Origin: Hypoxylon rubiginosum
Taxonomy: Eukaryota; Ascomycota; Sordariomycetes; Xylariales; Hypoxylaceae
DNA: 64,000 nucleotides
Direction of reading: 5' to 3'
Assembly (NCBI GenBank): GCA_902806565.1
Contig: CADCXA010000009.1
Span: 124,001-188,000 of the forward strand
In this document: piece by piece, positions 47,451-60,400 of the stretch
How positions within the stretch are numbered: position 1 is the stretch's first letter
Layout of the letters: each line of letters starts with the position of its first letter
Notes under the pieces: generated by a model
Told to the model about the DNA's origin: nothing
What the model saw: the letters and a program-made list of their open reading frames with translations, nothing else
Database searches by the model: none
Made by a program: the position numbers and the translations under genes

Positions 47451-49751
47451 TTAGCAAACTCCGGTGGGGATACTGTTGCTTCCCGTGCGCCTCGTGCTCG
47501 AGTACGCGGCGCCTTCACCGAGGCCGCGCTTGGCAAACGCAGTCCAGCTAGGTCCCAACAGTTAGCCACGTTCTCAGTCTAATCAGAAGGACTTTTTACT
47601 TACAGCTCGCAGACGTTCTCGCCGCCGGTCAGCGCCTCGTCGGCGTCGATGATAGCATCACGGCCCGAGATGAAGTTGGGGTTGCACGGCTGGAGGGCCA
47701 TGGCGTCAAGCACGAGCTTTAGAGCTAGGTACTTGCCGTCGGTCGGGACGCCGCTCGCGTCGAACTCGGGCTTGGCGTCGTCGTTCTTGCCGTACTTGTC
47801 GATGAGGTTCCACATGACCTCGTACAGGATCGTGGCCCAGACTTCGCCGATGTCGTGCACCTCGTTGTACGTGTTGAGCGTCGTGTACTGGTACGGGTTG
47901 ACGTTGAGGTCGGTGGAGTACAGGTAGTTGCGGATACCTTCGGGGTTGTTGTACACCCACGCGCCCAAGCTGTAGTCCGTCTCCCGAGTGTCGCTGGGCT
48001 TTAGGCGGATGGCGGTCGCGTAGAAGTCACCCCAGCCCTCACCCATACCACCCGACTCGAGCGCGTTCAAGCAGTTCGAGTTAGCCGGGCCACCGGTCAG
48101 GCGGTTGGACACTATACATCGAGAAGGAGAGGTTAGCTAACTGGTCAGATTACTCTCGCCACATACCGAACCCAGGTAGATGGAGTACGTGTGCGCATTA
48201 GGGGCTCGGGTGTGTGTTATCACTTACATCCGTGGCTGTATTCGTGGATGATGACACCCGCCTCGAAGGCACAGTCCCTGTACGGGGTCGACTGGGTCCA
48301 GATGTACATTCTCATACGGCCGTTCTGTCCATCGGGGGGCGTAGCGAAGTTGGCGTTGTTCGTCCCGGAGCCGTCTTGGGCGTTGAGGATGACGAAGTCA
48401 TTTCCCTTGCCACCCTGTCCGTTGTTGTTGGTCTCGAAGTTGCCGGCCGCCTCGGTGAATCCGAGGTCGTATAGCAAGTCGTGGTACGTGTTTGCTGTGT
48501 AGAAGAGCTGGGCGACCGAAGCGTCGGCATAGGTTGACGGTGGCGTCAAGGTCGCGTCCCAGTTGTACTCGAACTTGAGAGACGAGCTTGTCGGCCGGTA
48601 GTTGTTGAGGTAATCCGACCCGCCGTCCGGGTTCGTCTGCCCGATGGCATTGTCTGTTGGGAAAGCATCAACGTTAGAAACCAGCTTTTAAAGTAGGAAA
48701 ACTAGTAAGTAATCCCCGACGCAGATGATGGGATATATAAGGATCTAGATATTGACTCACTTCCTCGTGTAGTGGTGTAGTTGGTCGTTCCGTCGGACAA
48801 CCATGTGAACTCGGACACCGAGAGATCCCACGGGTTCGATATAACCTCGCGCGAGCCCTCATCAGGGTCATTCGTTCCCCATGGGCTGGCAGGAGGTTAG
48901 GCATTGGTCTTCTGCAAGGAGAGGAGATAAAGCGAAGTGCTTACTAGACGAGGTAGGAGGCATCGGCAACATAGTTAACCACGCCGTGGATTTCTTCGTT
49001 GGTGGTCGCGTCCACGTACGACAACAGCCAGTCATCGAGAATATCTGTCTCTACCCTCCAGGTGAGAGCCAGAGTGCCGTCGGGCTTGGCGAAATAGACC
49101 AGACGAGCTTCCGGGTCCTTCATCGCACCAGAAGTTCCCTTGAGCGTGTAGGTCTCGGTTCCCTCGGCAGCCTCTGCGGATGCCTCTCCGGTAACGGGAA
49201 GCTCCAAGAGCTTGGTAGCCCCTGAGAGCGCTTGCGTAGGGTCCGAGAAGTCACGCTTCTTCAAGGGGCTCTCCTCGGGGATAGCGCCGGTGAAGAAGGA
49301 GTTACCGTACGAGAAGACGCTGCCGTCGGCGGCAATCTAAGAAGCATTAGTATCGGACTGCCAATTTATCTGGCCGGCCGGCGTTGATACTCACGTTGAC
49401 ATTGATGTCGGCATTGTCGATATCCAATCCGTGCGCCGTCTGCTTGAAGTTGACGTGCGCGAGGCCGTTGTTGCTAACGTAGTGATCATCGACCAGGCGG
49501 AATGTAGCACCGGGAGCGATGGTCTTGACAAGTTCGGTCGCAGTATCGACGTACGAACCGCGCTTGACGTAACGCAGGGCCTTGTCGGTGCTCGTCGCAG
49601 CCTTGTTGCTGTATTGGGTGGTCTCCTTCAGGCGGTACGCGTTGAGGTCAACCGTCCGGCGCCGGAGCCCAGACTTGTACTGCTGGGCAGGGTGGCCATG
49701 GGCGGGCAGAGATGCACCGAGAAGGCCGAGCAACAACAGTGATCGGATCAT
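47451..49751 (-). CDS. mep: Fungalysin, secreted zinc metalloprotease (peptidase family M36)
   Basis: A secreted endopeptidase made as a preproprotein. Six exons on the minus strand, all closing in phase, give 634 aa, the usual fungalysin size: 49751-49395, 49336-48945, 48885-48761, 48653-48228, 48111-47604 and 47547-47451. In order: signal peptide ([19 protein letters not shown]), an FTP-type propeptide that chaperones and inhibits the enzyme (through about LVTWRVETD, residue about 200), then the catalytic domain from about residue 245. The zinc-binding HEXXH motif is HEYSH at the exon 4-5 junction (HEYSHGLSNRLTGG), and the third ligand lies in [12 protein letters not shown]. The C-terminal exon supplies [15 protein letters not shown], the conserved end of the family. 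Fungalysins degrade extracellular proteins and matrix such as keratin and elastin. Nothing suggests inactivation. A TATA box lies about 90 bp upstream. Confidence 0.95.
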
Positions 49752-52746
49752 GGTGGAAAGGAAGAAGCGGCTCGTCTGGAACTCGGGCGGCTATGCTTTG
49801 GCTCCTTTTTGGCATTACCAATGGCCCGGCATCGAGCTTTATATACCTTGCCCGCGTCTGGGACTCGGCTCGGGTGCCGATACTTCTCAATGAGCTTCCT
49901 CTTTCGAGGAAGTTCGTGATCGTTGACGGGCATGGTGCTTATCGGAAGGGCTGGGTCAAGCACTCAAGAACGCCTCGGTCTGCCCCGCTGACTGCGACTG
50001 CGACTGCGGTCGTGTGCCATCGTATGGGTATCCCCTTTGGACGCTGTCCTCTGTTCGAGAAGGTCTTCATGATGTAGGACTTGCTGCTCTCATTGGCGGC
50101 GATGCACAATAAGCTTTTGATAGCTCCCCCCCCTGGCTGATACGAGTTCACGAAAGGAAAGTGATTATCAGCTGCAGTGGCATGCCGCACGCCTTTGACA
50201 GGGGCCTATGGCGTTCCGAGTAGGTCCCTGAGCACGGTAGGCCGGCTGGCTGGCGTGCCAAGATATCGGAGGTATGAGTGGGACGAAGTAGCGCCGGGCA
50301 GATGCGTCTAGCGGCAGTAATTTTACGATACGGTCAACTTGCTAGCTGGGCTCGAGTCCTTCGTCTAGCTAGTTCTCGGCATTTGAACGCCTGGATCGAC
50401 GACTGCGTCCTGAGCGATAGAGATCGATCCCCATCTTAGGTAGGTACCTTCTCAGGCCTTTTGGGCTATCGTGAAATCCTTTCTTTGCACCTGCGATCCC
50501 CAAGGAGGGGAATGCTTGGCTACACACGGCTCTCTGCGAGCTTGCTTAATGGGCCATTAAAGCACTGGGCATGGTTGTTCCCAGCTGTGCCGCCTTTGAC
50601 ACGAGTGTCGCTCGAACATGGGATGAACCGACTTCCAATTTGAGAATATCTCTTTTATTGTTCGTGTCTTGAGAAGGGTTCTTGACCATGGCACATTCTT
50701 GTCACGGCCTAGCTCAGGTGTTTTGGTATTCTGGATGGTCAGCCTTGGCGCATCGGCTGACCTCCGCTGGGCCAATGTCGCAATCTCCGACCCGGCACAG
50801 AACAGAGGGAGGGAGGAAAAGGAAAGAGAAAGAAGGAGACACAGACAGAGTGTAGTGATGGTTATGTGCCATGTACTATACGCCTGGGTAAGATAAGAAA
50901 AGGCTCAGCCCGGCAGATGGAACATGGGGTCCTCGGACGCTTGGTGTAGGTTGGTTAATTAAGAGTCTGGGTCCAAGACGGCCGGCCGGGGGGAGCGAAG
51001 GGGGGGAGCTGTGAGCTGCGAGCTGTAAGCTGCAAGCTTAATCTTGCTTGTTTTAAAATATTATGTTATAAATTTGGTTCGTGGGATGGCCGTGAGTCTC
51101 TAAGTCCGTGAATGGCCTGGCGCGTTAATACACCCACTGGCTGATGCGACTCTGCAACCTGGGAATTGATTGGTCCTTGTCTCTTCTCCTCGCAGACCTT
51201 CCTAGACAAGTAAGACAACCGAGACCCCCAACCACGATATTCTAGCATTAACAAGCATCGAATGAGATACGAAACAATTATCTAGCTGCCTTGGCTTACT
51301 AGCTCTAAAGGAGCTCTACAGGCTTGCCGTCTACACAAGACCAAAATAGTGCCAATTTCGTGACTCCTGCCGTCTGGTCACATGCTGCAATACCTTAGGA
51401 GGTAGGAGGTACGGGCCTAAAAGAGTCGCTTTTAGACCACTATACCGTGTACGAGGCGAGAACCAGAGAGGCTGAAGCTCGCCCCAAATCGCCTAGATGA
51501 AGAATGTATTCGTTGCACTGCATAAGCATCCCGGGGTCGATCTTGAACGGTACACGGACAACACAGGATACTCCGCACGCTGAGCTTACTTCCCCAGATG
51601 GTGGCTGCGGCACGGGGATAGATCATAGATGGATTGATGGATCGATGGATGCCTGACATTGGCTCCAAGCTGTCGGCATATGCGTGGAAATGTTGCACGA
51701 TGAATATTTCGTGTAGGGGCTGCGATTCGGCGCTGTACGTCCAGGAGAAATTGTGACTAGGTAACGTGTCACTGCCAGACATGAACCATTCCACCCAATC
51801 TCAGCACTTTACCTCGTGTCATGATCTTGGCGTTCTTTATCTTTGGTGATTCCAAGCTAGGTAGCATCATGTCAGCATTATTAAGAGTATTGACTACCTT
51901 TTACCTCATGGTCGAGTCCCGCTCGAGACTATTGAACTACCCACCTTAGGTACCTACTTGATATGATCTTGGGTGGCGCACCCGTCCTTCACCGAGGCTC
52001 TTCTTGAGTTCTTTCCCCTTTCGGACCAGCCAGTACTGTCGCCTTGATCACATAGTCTGACCGCCGTGGGCATCGCCTAACCGCCAGCATGATACGAGGC
52101 TCCGATAGCTGCCTTATTAGTTCAGTCCTACGAGGCGCAACATGAACTGTCTTGGCAACCTCGTAAACATTCATTATAGACTAGGTAGGGAAGGGTCGCC
52201 GCATAGGAGAATTCCTCTAGTAGGTAATTTTTCGCGTCTTCTTCGACTTTCCCGGTTCGTGTAATGGATGCATCCCCATCGTTAAAATGTCGATATGGGG
52301 GAATGAGGAGCAGTATACTCGAAGAGGCAATTGGATCAAGCAGTTAAACTACACCTACCTTGGTATTATCTACTCGTGCTGTTGCTGCTGATTGCTGGCT
52401 GGCGAAAGGGGCCGGACCTGGTGGCCTGGTCTCGTTCTGATCCGTCGATAACAGTTAGGGAAACGGCTATATGAAAAAGTGGTTACGGGGAATGGGAGTT
52501 AACTTCCACTCGCAGCGAGAGACGGAACCGCTGTGACCAGCAGAGCGTCCTCCGAGAGGATCACTGCGCCAGGTCAGGATAGTCCGGTGACGACCGTTTT
52601 CCAGCGAGGGACGTAGTAAATGAAAACCAGTACAACAGCATTGATCGCTGGCTCTTTCTACCTATTGACTATCGCCAGTAACTAGAATAATTCATTCGTT
52701 TTGTCTGTCAATGATGCTTAACGACTATGTGGCTCTTCGGGATAGC
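49752..52746. other. 3-kb intergenic region
   Basis: The left part is the fungalysin promoter on the minus strand, with a short CGACTG tandem near 49987-50009. The right end is the 3' flank of the NRPS gene. Between them, short frames have no protein character, and a purine-rich tract lies at 50805-50845. No RNA gene was recognised. Confidence 0.5.
49837..49847 (-). promoter_or_regulatory. TATA box of the fungalysin gene
   Basis: On the minus strand this reads GGTATATAAAG, about 90 bp upstream of the fungalysin ATG at 49751. The distance suits a fungal core promoter with a short 5' leader. Confidence 0.55.
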
Positions 52747-54460
52747 TTAGCGGACGGCCTCAAGTGTATTGATAATATCCCTGATTAAGCCTTTAGCTTG
52801 GGAATCCGAGAACGAAGGCGGACAGAATATGCCAATGTCAAGGGCGTCTCCGTATACTGCCGCTTCAACATCTACTGTATGCTGTGAGTGGGCGTTAGCG
52901 CTATGACTGTATTGATTGATACCTTGTATGGCTGTTCAATTGGACACAATTGGACTTACCATGAACGCTCTTCGCACTTCGTCCCGCGACGCGATGTCGA
53001 TGCTTGGCTGTGCGATATCCTCAGGAGTAGGTATCGATTCCCTAGTAATGTCGGTCATCGCTATGCTGCGACTTGTAGCTACGGCGGTTCGATTTCCAAT
53101 CTTTCCAGGAGTAGTGAGAAAATTGACACAAGCCTCAATCTGTATCCCAGTCCAATCGTAGATTTCCCATAGACCCGCGCTGGCATTCTCGAAGCTGCTG
53201 ATTTCGACGAGATCCTTCTGAATCTCGACGGCCACGTCAGCAACAGACCGAGTCAAGGGATCTTTGACAATGAGAGGCACGATGCTCAACGTCGGAAACG
53301 GTGCCTCTTCAAGTCCACTAAAACTTGCTCGATTCGCGAGATAGACCCCAAAGACAATGTCAGCGTTCCCTTTACTCGAGGCATCGGCCTGCTGCGAAGC
53401 TGCTAAGGCTCTAGAGTACGCGGCAAAGAAGAGCGCTTGCAGTGTTGCACCATGAGCAGAAATCATAGCTCTGAGGTTTGAAACGTCCGTTAAAGCGCCG
53501 CGTTTCAACTCTTTACGTTGCTGAGCCTTCTGGCCATTCACCATTGGCTCCTGATGAGCTAGCAAGTGTATAGGGTTCGCGCCTCGTAGGTATGAGACCC
53601 AGAATTTCTGCCTCTCCTGACGAACTTCAGGGGAGTAGTGGTTTGAGACGAAGTCGTGCCATATGGTGGGGTTCGTTGCTAGAGATGTTGTTGGACAGTT
53701 GTCACACAGCTCTAGAAAGCGATCCGTTATTGCTAGTAGACTGACACCGTCGTATAAGGCATGGTGAATGTGTAGATGCATATATGCTTCTCCTAAGTGT
53801 GAAGTATGGATGCGGATAAAGGCAAAAGGCGTCGCGGTCTCTTCATATGTCCATTCACCTTGTTTGATTTCCTCCGGGTTGTCTTCGGTAGGATCTGTGG
53901 GCTTTGGCTTCATGATAATTTGTATGAAGGGAATTTCGAGATCCTTAGTGCCAATAAAGCGTGCCCTGAGCACTGGTATTTCAGCGACGAGCCTAGACCA
54001 CGCACGGGAGACTGTCTCGTGGCTTAAACTTCCCGAAAGCTTATAGGTAAAGTGCGGGAAGAATAGAAGGCCACCGGTGTTTTGCCAGGCGCTTAACATA
54101 TGTACCTGTATCGGCAGGGCCGGAAGAACTGCCTCAACTTCGGTTTCGTCGATTTCGGCGCTCTTGAATAGAGAGCGCATCTCAAAGTTACTCAGGACCG
54201 AGCCTAGCCGCGACGGTGCGCTGACGGGATGGTCTTGGGACTGGTTGGCACGTCCTTTCGGTCGACTCAAGATTTCGCGGATAGAAGCTGCTTTTATTAA
54301 GTCACGAACAGATACATCTACACCCCGCTTTCGTAGAATGGAAGATGCTTTAATGGCGCTGATAGAATCTAGACCGAGCTGATAAATGGATTGGTCGGGA
54401 TTGATAGCACATCTATCAATTCCTGACAGCTCCGACAAAACATCCATAACCGGTGATTCT
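52747..54460 (-). other. Second terminal T-C repeat and C-terminus of the NRPS
   Basis: T: LGLDSISAIKA (about 54358-54381). C: LPALPIQVHM and a full HHALYDG (about 53747-53770). The final 45 codons lie in a separate exon after a 78-bp intron. This last C domain is the expected cyclisation and release site. Confidence 0.88.
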
Positions 54461-57400
54461 GTAAGCTTCAAGTCGATTCCTTGTGATATTGAGTTTGTTG
54501 GTGGTGCGATCTCTGCTGCGTCTTCGGTGCTGCTCAAATCGAACGGCTTCAAACCACAGACAGACACCCGGGAGGAATTATCAAACTCGAGGACAGCAGC
54601 GGGATTATTACAAAAGTATTGTAAGACGCTTTCGATGTCATGTAAAATCTGCTTCGCATCTTGTAGAGACACGTAGTCTTGATCGCCAGCTATACGCCAC
54701 ACAACCGAACTCTCCATGATCTCCATTTCGACACATAGAGGGTATTCCACAGCTGACGACGAATGAACAGATTTGAGGATCAGGTTTCTTGTCGCGCTCT
54801 GACGATCCTTGACATTCTGTAGGAGGAAAAGAGTGTTGAAGAGCTTGTCACCATCAAACTTCGCCAATTTTTGCACCTCACGAAGTGGAAGATGTTGGAA
54901 TCCCATGACGTCCGACATGGTGGTCTGTAGGTAATTGAAATACTCCTCAATCGTCCCGTGTAGTACAACTCTCAGAGGTATGGTGTTCATGGTGGGAAAG
55001 AGCAGACCTTGGGCCTCATCGGTATCTCTTCCGGATAAAACCACACCAAACACCACGTCGAGAGACTTGGAAATTGTTGCTAGTACTGGGGCCCAGCAGC
55101 CTTGGGCCAAAACCTGCGGCGTAATTCGATACCTCTGGCACGTCGCCTTTAGTCTTCCGACTTCCGTCGTCGACACCAACTCTGACCGATATAGAACTGC
55201 CCTGTGATCTCCACGCGGTTCCGTAACTGGACGTAGTATCGTTGGACGAGCGTCATTTAGGTAGTCGGCCCAGAAGCTTCCGGCTTCGATCGGTGATGCC
55301 GTAAGTAGATGAGAAAGGTACGATTCGTATCCGTCTCGGGCATGATAATGACCATCGTACGCTGCCTGGACATCTCTATGGAGCAGCTCGAGTGACCACC
55401 CGTCGTATAAAGCGTGGGAAATGGAGATGACTAAATAGCGATCTTTTGGTGTCGTCACAAAAGTGAGCTGAAATAAATCCGAAGCTGCATTGGCAGTTGC
55501 GGCTCTAGCCCGGGCTTGGTCAATTATGATTGCAATTTCGCTCAAGCTGGTAATTTCCATTGTTGAATTGAATCGAAGGGGTTCATCTCGAATCATTTGA
55601 CAGAACGCGGTCTTGCTGCCAGGGTTGTCGATCTCCGCGAACGTTGTACGTAATATAGGAGAGTTGGCATACACTGTCGTCCAAGCGGATCTTAGCCTGT
55701 CCAAATCTGTATTAGGCGTTATCGCCAGTACATCATGATTGAAGTATCGGTGGAAGCTAGACAAGAGCATGTCCGCGACCATAGCATCCTGTAGCGGCGT
55801 TGGGGGTAAGATAGAGGATACATTCTGAATTGCCTTTCCATCCTGTATTAGGCAATCCTTCAAGAAAGCAACTGATGCTTTTAGAGCATCGATTCCGTTG
55901 CCAGATTGAATGTCGCTGGTTGTCCTGGAATCGTGTAAAAAGACGATTCCTTTGACTGTAGGGGTTTTCATAAGCTCGCTAACTGTGACGTGGAGCCCGA
56001 GCCTCTTGAGTCTTGTAACGAGCGTGATGACATCGATGCTGTCCAGGCCAAGTTCAAAGAGGCTTGTGGTCTCGGAGATATCTTTATCTGGTATTCTAGC
56101 TAACGAGGCGACTTCATGCCGAACCTCTAGCGCTCTGGATATCTGGAAGAATCCGGACTCGCCTGTACGCTTTATGTTAGAGGGTGGCGAAACGGCCACA
56201 CTAGCACCATTTGCCATGGTGGCAGAGCCACCGACCTCTACGGGGACATCGGAATGAAGCGTGTCGCGGTCCGAGCTGGCAAGAGCCGCAAGCGCTTGGT
56301 AAAATTTATCTAGCAAAATGTTGATACTGGCTTCTGTGGCTATGTTGCCTTGAGCTACGATGTTGACTCGAAGTGACCTGTCTCGCGATAAAATGATCTC
56401 TAGTGCGAGCGGGTAGTCTAGCGACCCGTCTGAGTGTACCGAGGACCAGAACGGTCTTGCTCCCACCGTAGGGAAGACGTCTTCTCGGTCAAATGTCATC
56501 AGCGCGTCAAATAACGGCTGCCCCGCCGAACACCATTTTTGTATATCTCGAAGCGGCGTATGGACATAATCAAGCACAGAGGTGTTATAATATTGCACCC
56601 TTTCGACAAGCGATGCCCATGTCTTATGGTCATCGAGCTCTACTCGGAATGGTAGCGTGTTGAAGAGGGGACCGATTACATTTTCGACCCCTTCAATGGC
56701 GGAAGATCTACCAGAGAAGACGACGCCAATAGCTGGAACGAATCCGAAGAGTTTACGTAACGTAACTAGCCACGCAGCCTGTAGCACGGTCTGATGTGTG
56801 ACTCGGAGGGCTATGCGACGAGCTTCTAAATCATTTACGTGAAGAGATCGAGACACGAGTACGGCAGCGGCATTGACATCGGTGTCAAGTGCTGGAATCG
56901 GTTGAAATATATAACCTCTGAAGATATCCTCCCAGAACGGTCTGGACTCAGAATACTTTAGAAGTGGCCCATGAGGCAGCACTTCAATGAAGGGAGGACT
57001 ATGAATAGGCGATTCATAGTGATATTCTGCGTTGACCCTTCTGAGTAGGAGCTCGAAGCTATGTCCATCATAGACAGCGTGGAAGAGCCGAAGTAGAAGC
57101 ACTCGTCTTCCATGGTGCTCGAAGTGATCGATTTCGAAAGGATGTTGCAGGATATCCTGATTTGAAGCAATCCAGCGTTCTCGGCGTCCTGATGAAAACC
57201 TGTCGATTTCTATCCCCTCCGTATCAATTTCAACCCAGGGCATAGCCCTTCGTTTAATGGCAATTTGGATGTGCCCGTTGGTTGTTGCGAGAAATGCCGT
57301 CCTTAGAACGGCACACTCGGCGAATATGTTTTCCCAAGATTTTTTCAGGCGACCGATAGACACCCGCGCATCTAGATCAAGCCGGAACTGGTTAAAATAA

Positions 57401-60400
57401 GCCGAATGAGACCCAGTCACCTTGGACCTTGAGATCATACCCTCTTGGAGAGGAGTGCATGGTGCGATGTATTCTACGTCTGCCTTATCGATTTCTAGTA
57501 GTCTGCATGCCATCCCGATATATCTATGATAATGGGCGCGTATGGACTGATTTGCTTGGAGGGCTCGTGTGTCGAGGGAGGTGGCATTCCCCTGCTGTAT
57601 AGCCTCCGATAGACGGCTCATCTGAGGGTGACGCAAAATGAGGGAGGGACTTGCTAGGGTCAGGCCCTGTGACCGGAGGATTACAGCCAACCGCGCTACA
57701 TTTATAGAGTCGATCCCTAGCTCAAATATCGAAGATGATGGGTGTATCTCGGTGCCCTTGACCTGGGTGACTGTTGAGATAGCTATCGCAATCTGTTGTT
57801 CCTTCTCACTTAAGGCCCTTATAACTCTGCCCGAGCCTGCTGCCAGTTTCTGTAGATGCTCACGAGGCAGTTCTGCGAAGAGCTGTTTCAATCGTTTGGT
57901 ATCTGCCTTATTGTTTGGCGACAGGGGAATAAATGGTACGCATAGAATGTAAGTAGGAACCATATATCCGGGTAGACGGTCTCTGCATGATTCTAGCGCG
58001 GTTCGAGACATGTCCAGAGAGGGCTGATCGGAGCAGATATGTAAGTCAGTCGGGAGAGAGCGATTTGCGACAGGGGCGAAAAAAGAAACAAGATGGTCGC
58101 TGTCTTGACCAAGATGTCTCGTGATGAAGGTAGCCACATCAGCGAGCTGATTGGATAGACCGTCTTTAATGGCATGGTTTATTTCACCAATCTCCAGCCT
58201 CTGCCCTCGAAGCTTGACTTGGTCATCTGCACGGCCTAAGAAGTCAAATGATCCGTCGTGAAGTACACGGACTAGATCGCCAGTGCGGTAAACACGTTCA
58301 CCATATTGCCTAAGAATGGGGAAACGCTCGTTGGTGAGGTCTTTTCGGTTCAAATACCCCTGACCAACAAGTCTCCCGGACACGCACAGCTCCCCAACGC
58401 CACCCCTAAGCACTGGAACTTCGGTTCCGGGCTCTAAAACGAAACTGCCAACATTCGGAAACTGACTGCCGATATTGGATGATCTACCATTGGCGGGAAC
58501 TCTCTGGAACATCGTAACTCCAATGGTGGCCTCCGTTGGACCGTAGGCATTATAAATGACCTTTTTGGGTCCCCAGACTTTCAATATTTCCTGTCGCAAT
58601 TGTTCTCCACCAGTAATGAAGACGCCTCTACAGAGGCTTGGCACTTCATCGGGATGAATCAGTCTCGCTAGACTCGGGGTTAGGTCAATGTGGGTGATGT
58701 TTAGAGTTGATATTGTTGTGGTTATGTCACTGAGTATGAGGTCTTTTGGCGCTGCGACAACAGTAATGCCAACGAACCAGGACCAGTACTGCTCTAGAAC
58801 GGACACGTCGAAGTGGAACGAGGCGAATTGCAGCCACCTGGAACGCGCGTCCCAGTGCCCAGCAAAGAGCTGCTTGAAAGCAAGCATGGCTTGGACAGCA
58901 TTGTCATGACTAATAAGGCAACCTTTTGGGGCGCCTGTCGTGCCACTTGTATACAGGCAGTAGCACGTATCTGATGGAGATATTTGGGAGGGGGTTTGGT
59001 AGATCGTGGGTATATACGAGAGCTCACGCTCGCTGATTGAATATGTCGGGATAGTCGTATTGAGACTCAGATTCTTATTCAGTTCCGTTTCTATAAGTAA
59101 GCACGCAGCTGTAGAATCGCTCAGGATGAATTCTAGTCGGGATGCAGGTGCACTGGGATCAAGCGATAAAAATGCGCATCCTGCCTTAAGAATTCCTAGA
59201 ATCGAAAAGTAGGCTTCTGGGCATTTGTTGAAGCATGCTGCAATAATACTACCAGGTGGCGTCTTATGGGTTGAAAGCATCTGTGCCACACGGTTCCCCA
59301 TCTCGTTTAAGTCATGATAAGTCCAGTGTCGTCGACGAATTGGATCACCCAGCTCTTCGACAAATTCGAGTGCGATTGCTGTGGGTATTTTCTGCGCTGA
59401 TTGCTCTACAAACTGATGCAAAAGCCCGACAGGTGACGGAATCTCTTGGTATGTTGCCGGGAGAATGGAGAAGAGGTCGGGTTTCAGACTTGCTAGCTGG
59501 CTGGCGTAGCCTTGAGGCGACGCCAAAAGGCTAAGAAGCGTGGCGTCAAATTGTCTCATGAGAATGTGTGCTTGCCGGTCTGGAAGAATGTCGGCGTCGT
59601 ACGTTAGATTCAGCTGAAGCTGATTGGAAGTCGTCTCCACCACTTCTAGCGCGAGCGCGTATTCGACCGAAGCAGTCTCGTCTAGTACTTCCCATGGCGT
59701 CTTACTTTTACCTACCATGTGCATAGTTTGGTACGCTATTATCGTGTCAAAGAGTTGGCCGTCGGGTCGGCCAAGCCACCGCTGGATTTTAGAGAGAGGA
59801 GTCCGTTCGTGCCGGCGTAGATTCGTATTGTACTCCATCATGTATTCGAGGAGCTCAGCGTTAGAATCAGAATTGCGGGCGAGAATCGGTAAAGTCGTCA
59901 CCAGCGGAAAAACTACATCCTGTTCCTCTTTTGAATTTCGTCCATCGAGGACAGCTCCGAAGGTGACAGACACCTCCCCTAGATAGGCAGAAAGCACACG
60001 GGTCCAAGCAGCCTGTAATGCAGCCCGCACTGTGATACCCGCTTCAGCTGCACGATGACGAAAATTCTCAGGCGACGTACTACACGTCTCGGAGGCAATT
60101 GATCCAGCATGGCCACCGATATGAAGCGGTGTCATTGTTGGAAACTTGTTAACCACGAGGTCCTCAGCCTTTTCTCTCCAGAATGCTTCCGAAGCCGGTT
60201 GCGAATGTGCTGGATCGAGATAGGCCGATAAAACCGGCCCGATGGAGACGGGGTTTCCTTCAGGTACATTTGAAAGAGCACCCGTTAGCTCATTAAGTAA
60301 TATGCGTAATGAGTTAGCATCATATAAGGCGTGGTGCATCGCGAGATGCATAGTTGCTTGGCCCTCGCCGCCGTCCACAACTAGAACCTGCCAGGGCGGT

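Noticed and set aside
50461..52174. Several 60-120-codon frames between the fungalysin and the NRPS
   Set aside because: They overlap on both strands, lack motifs and have no supporting intron structure.
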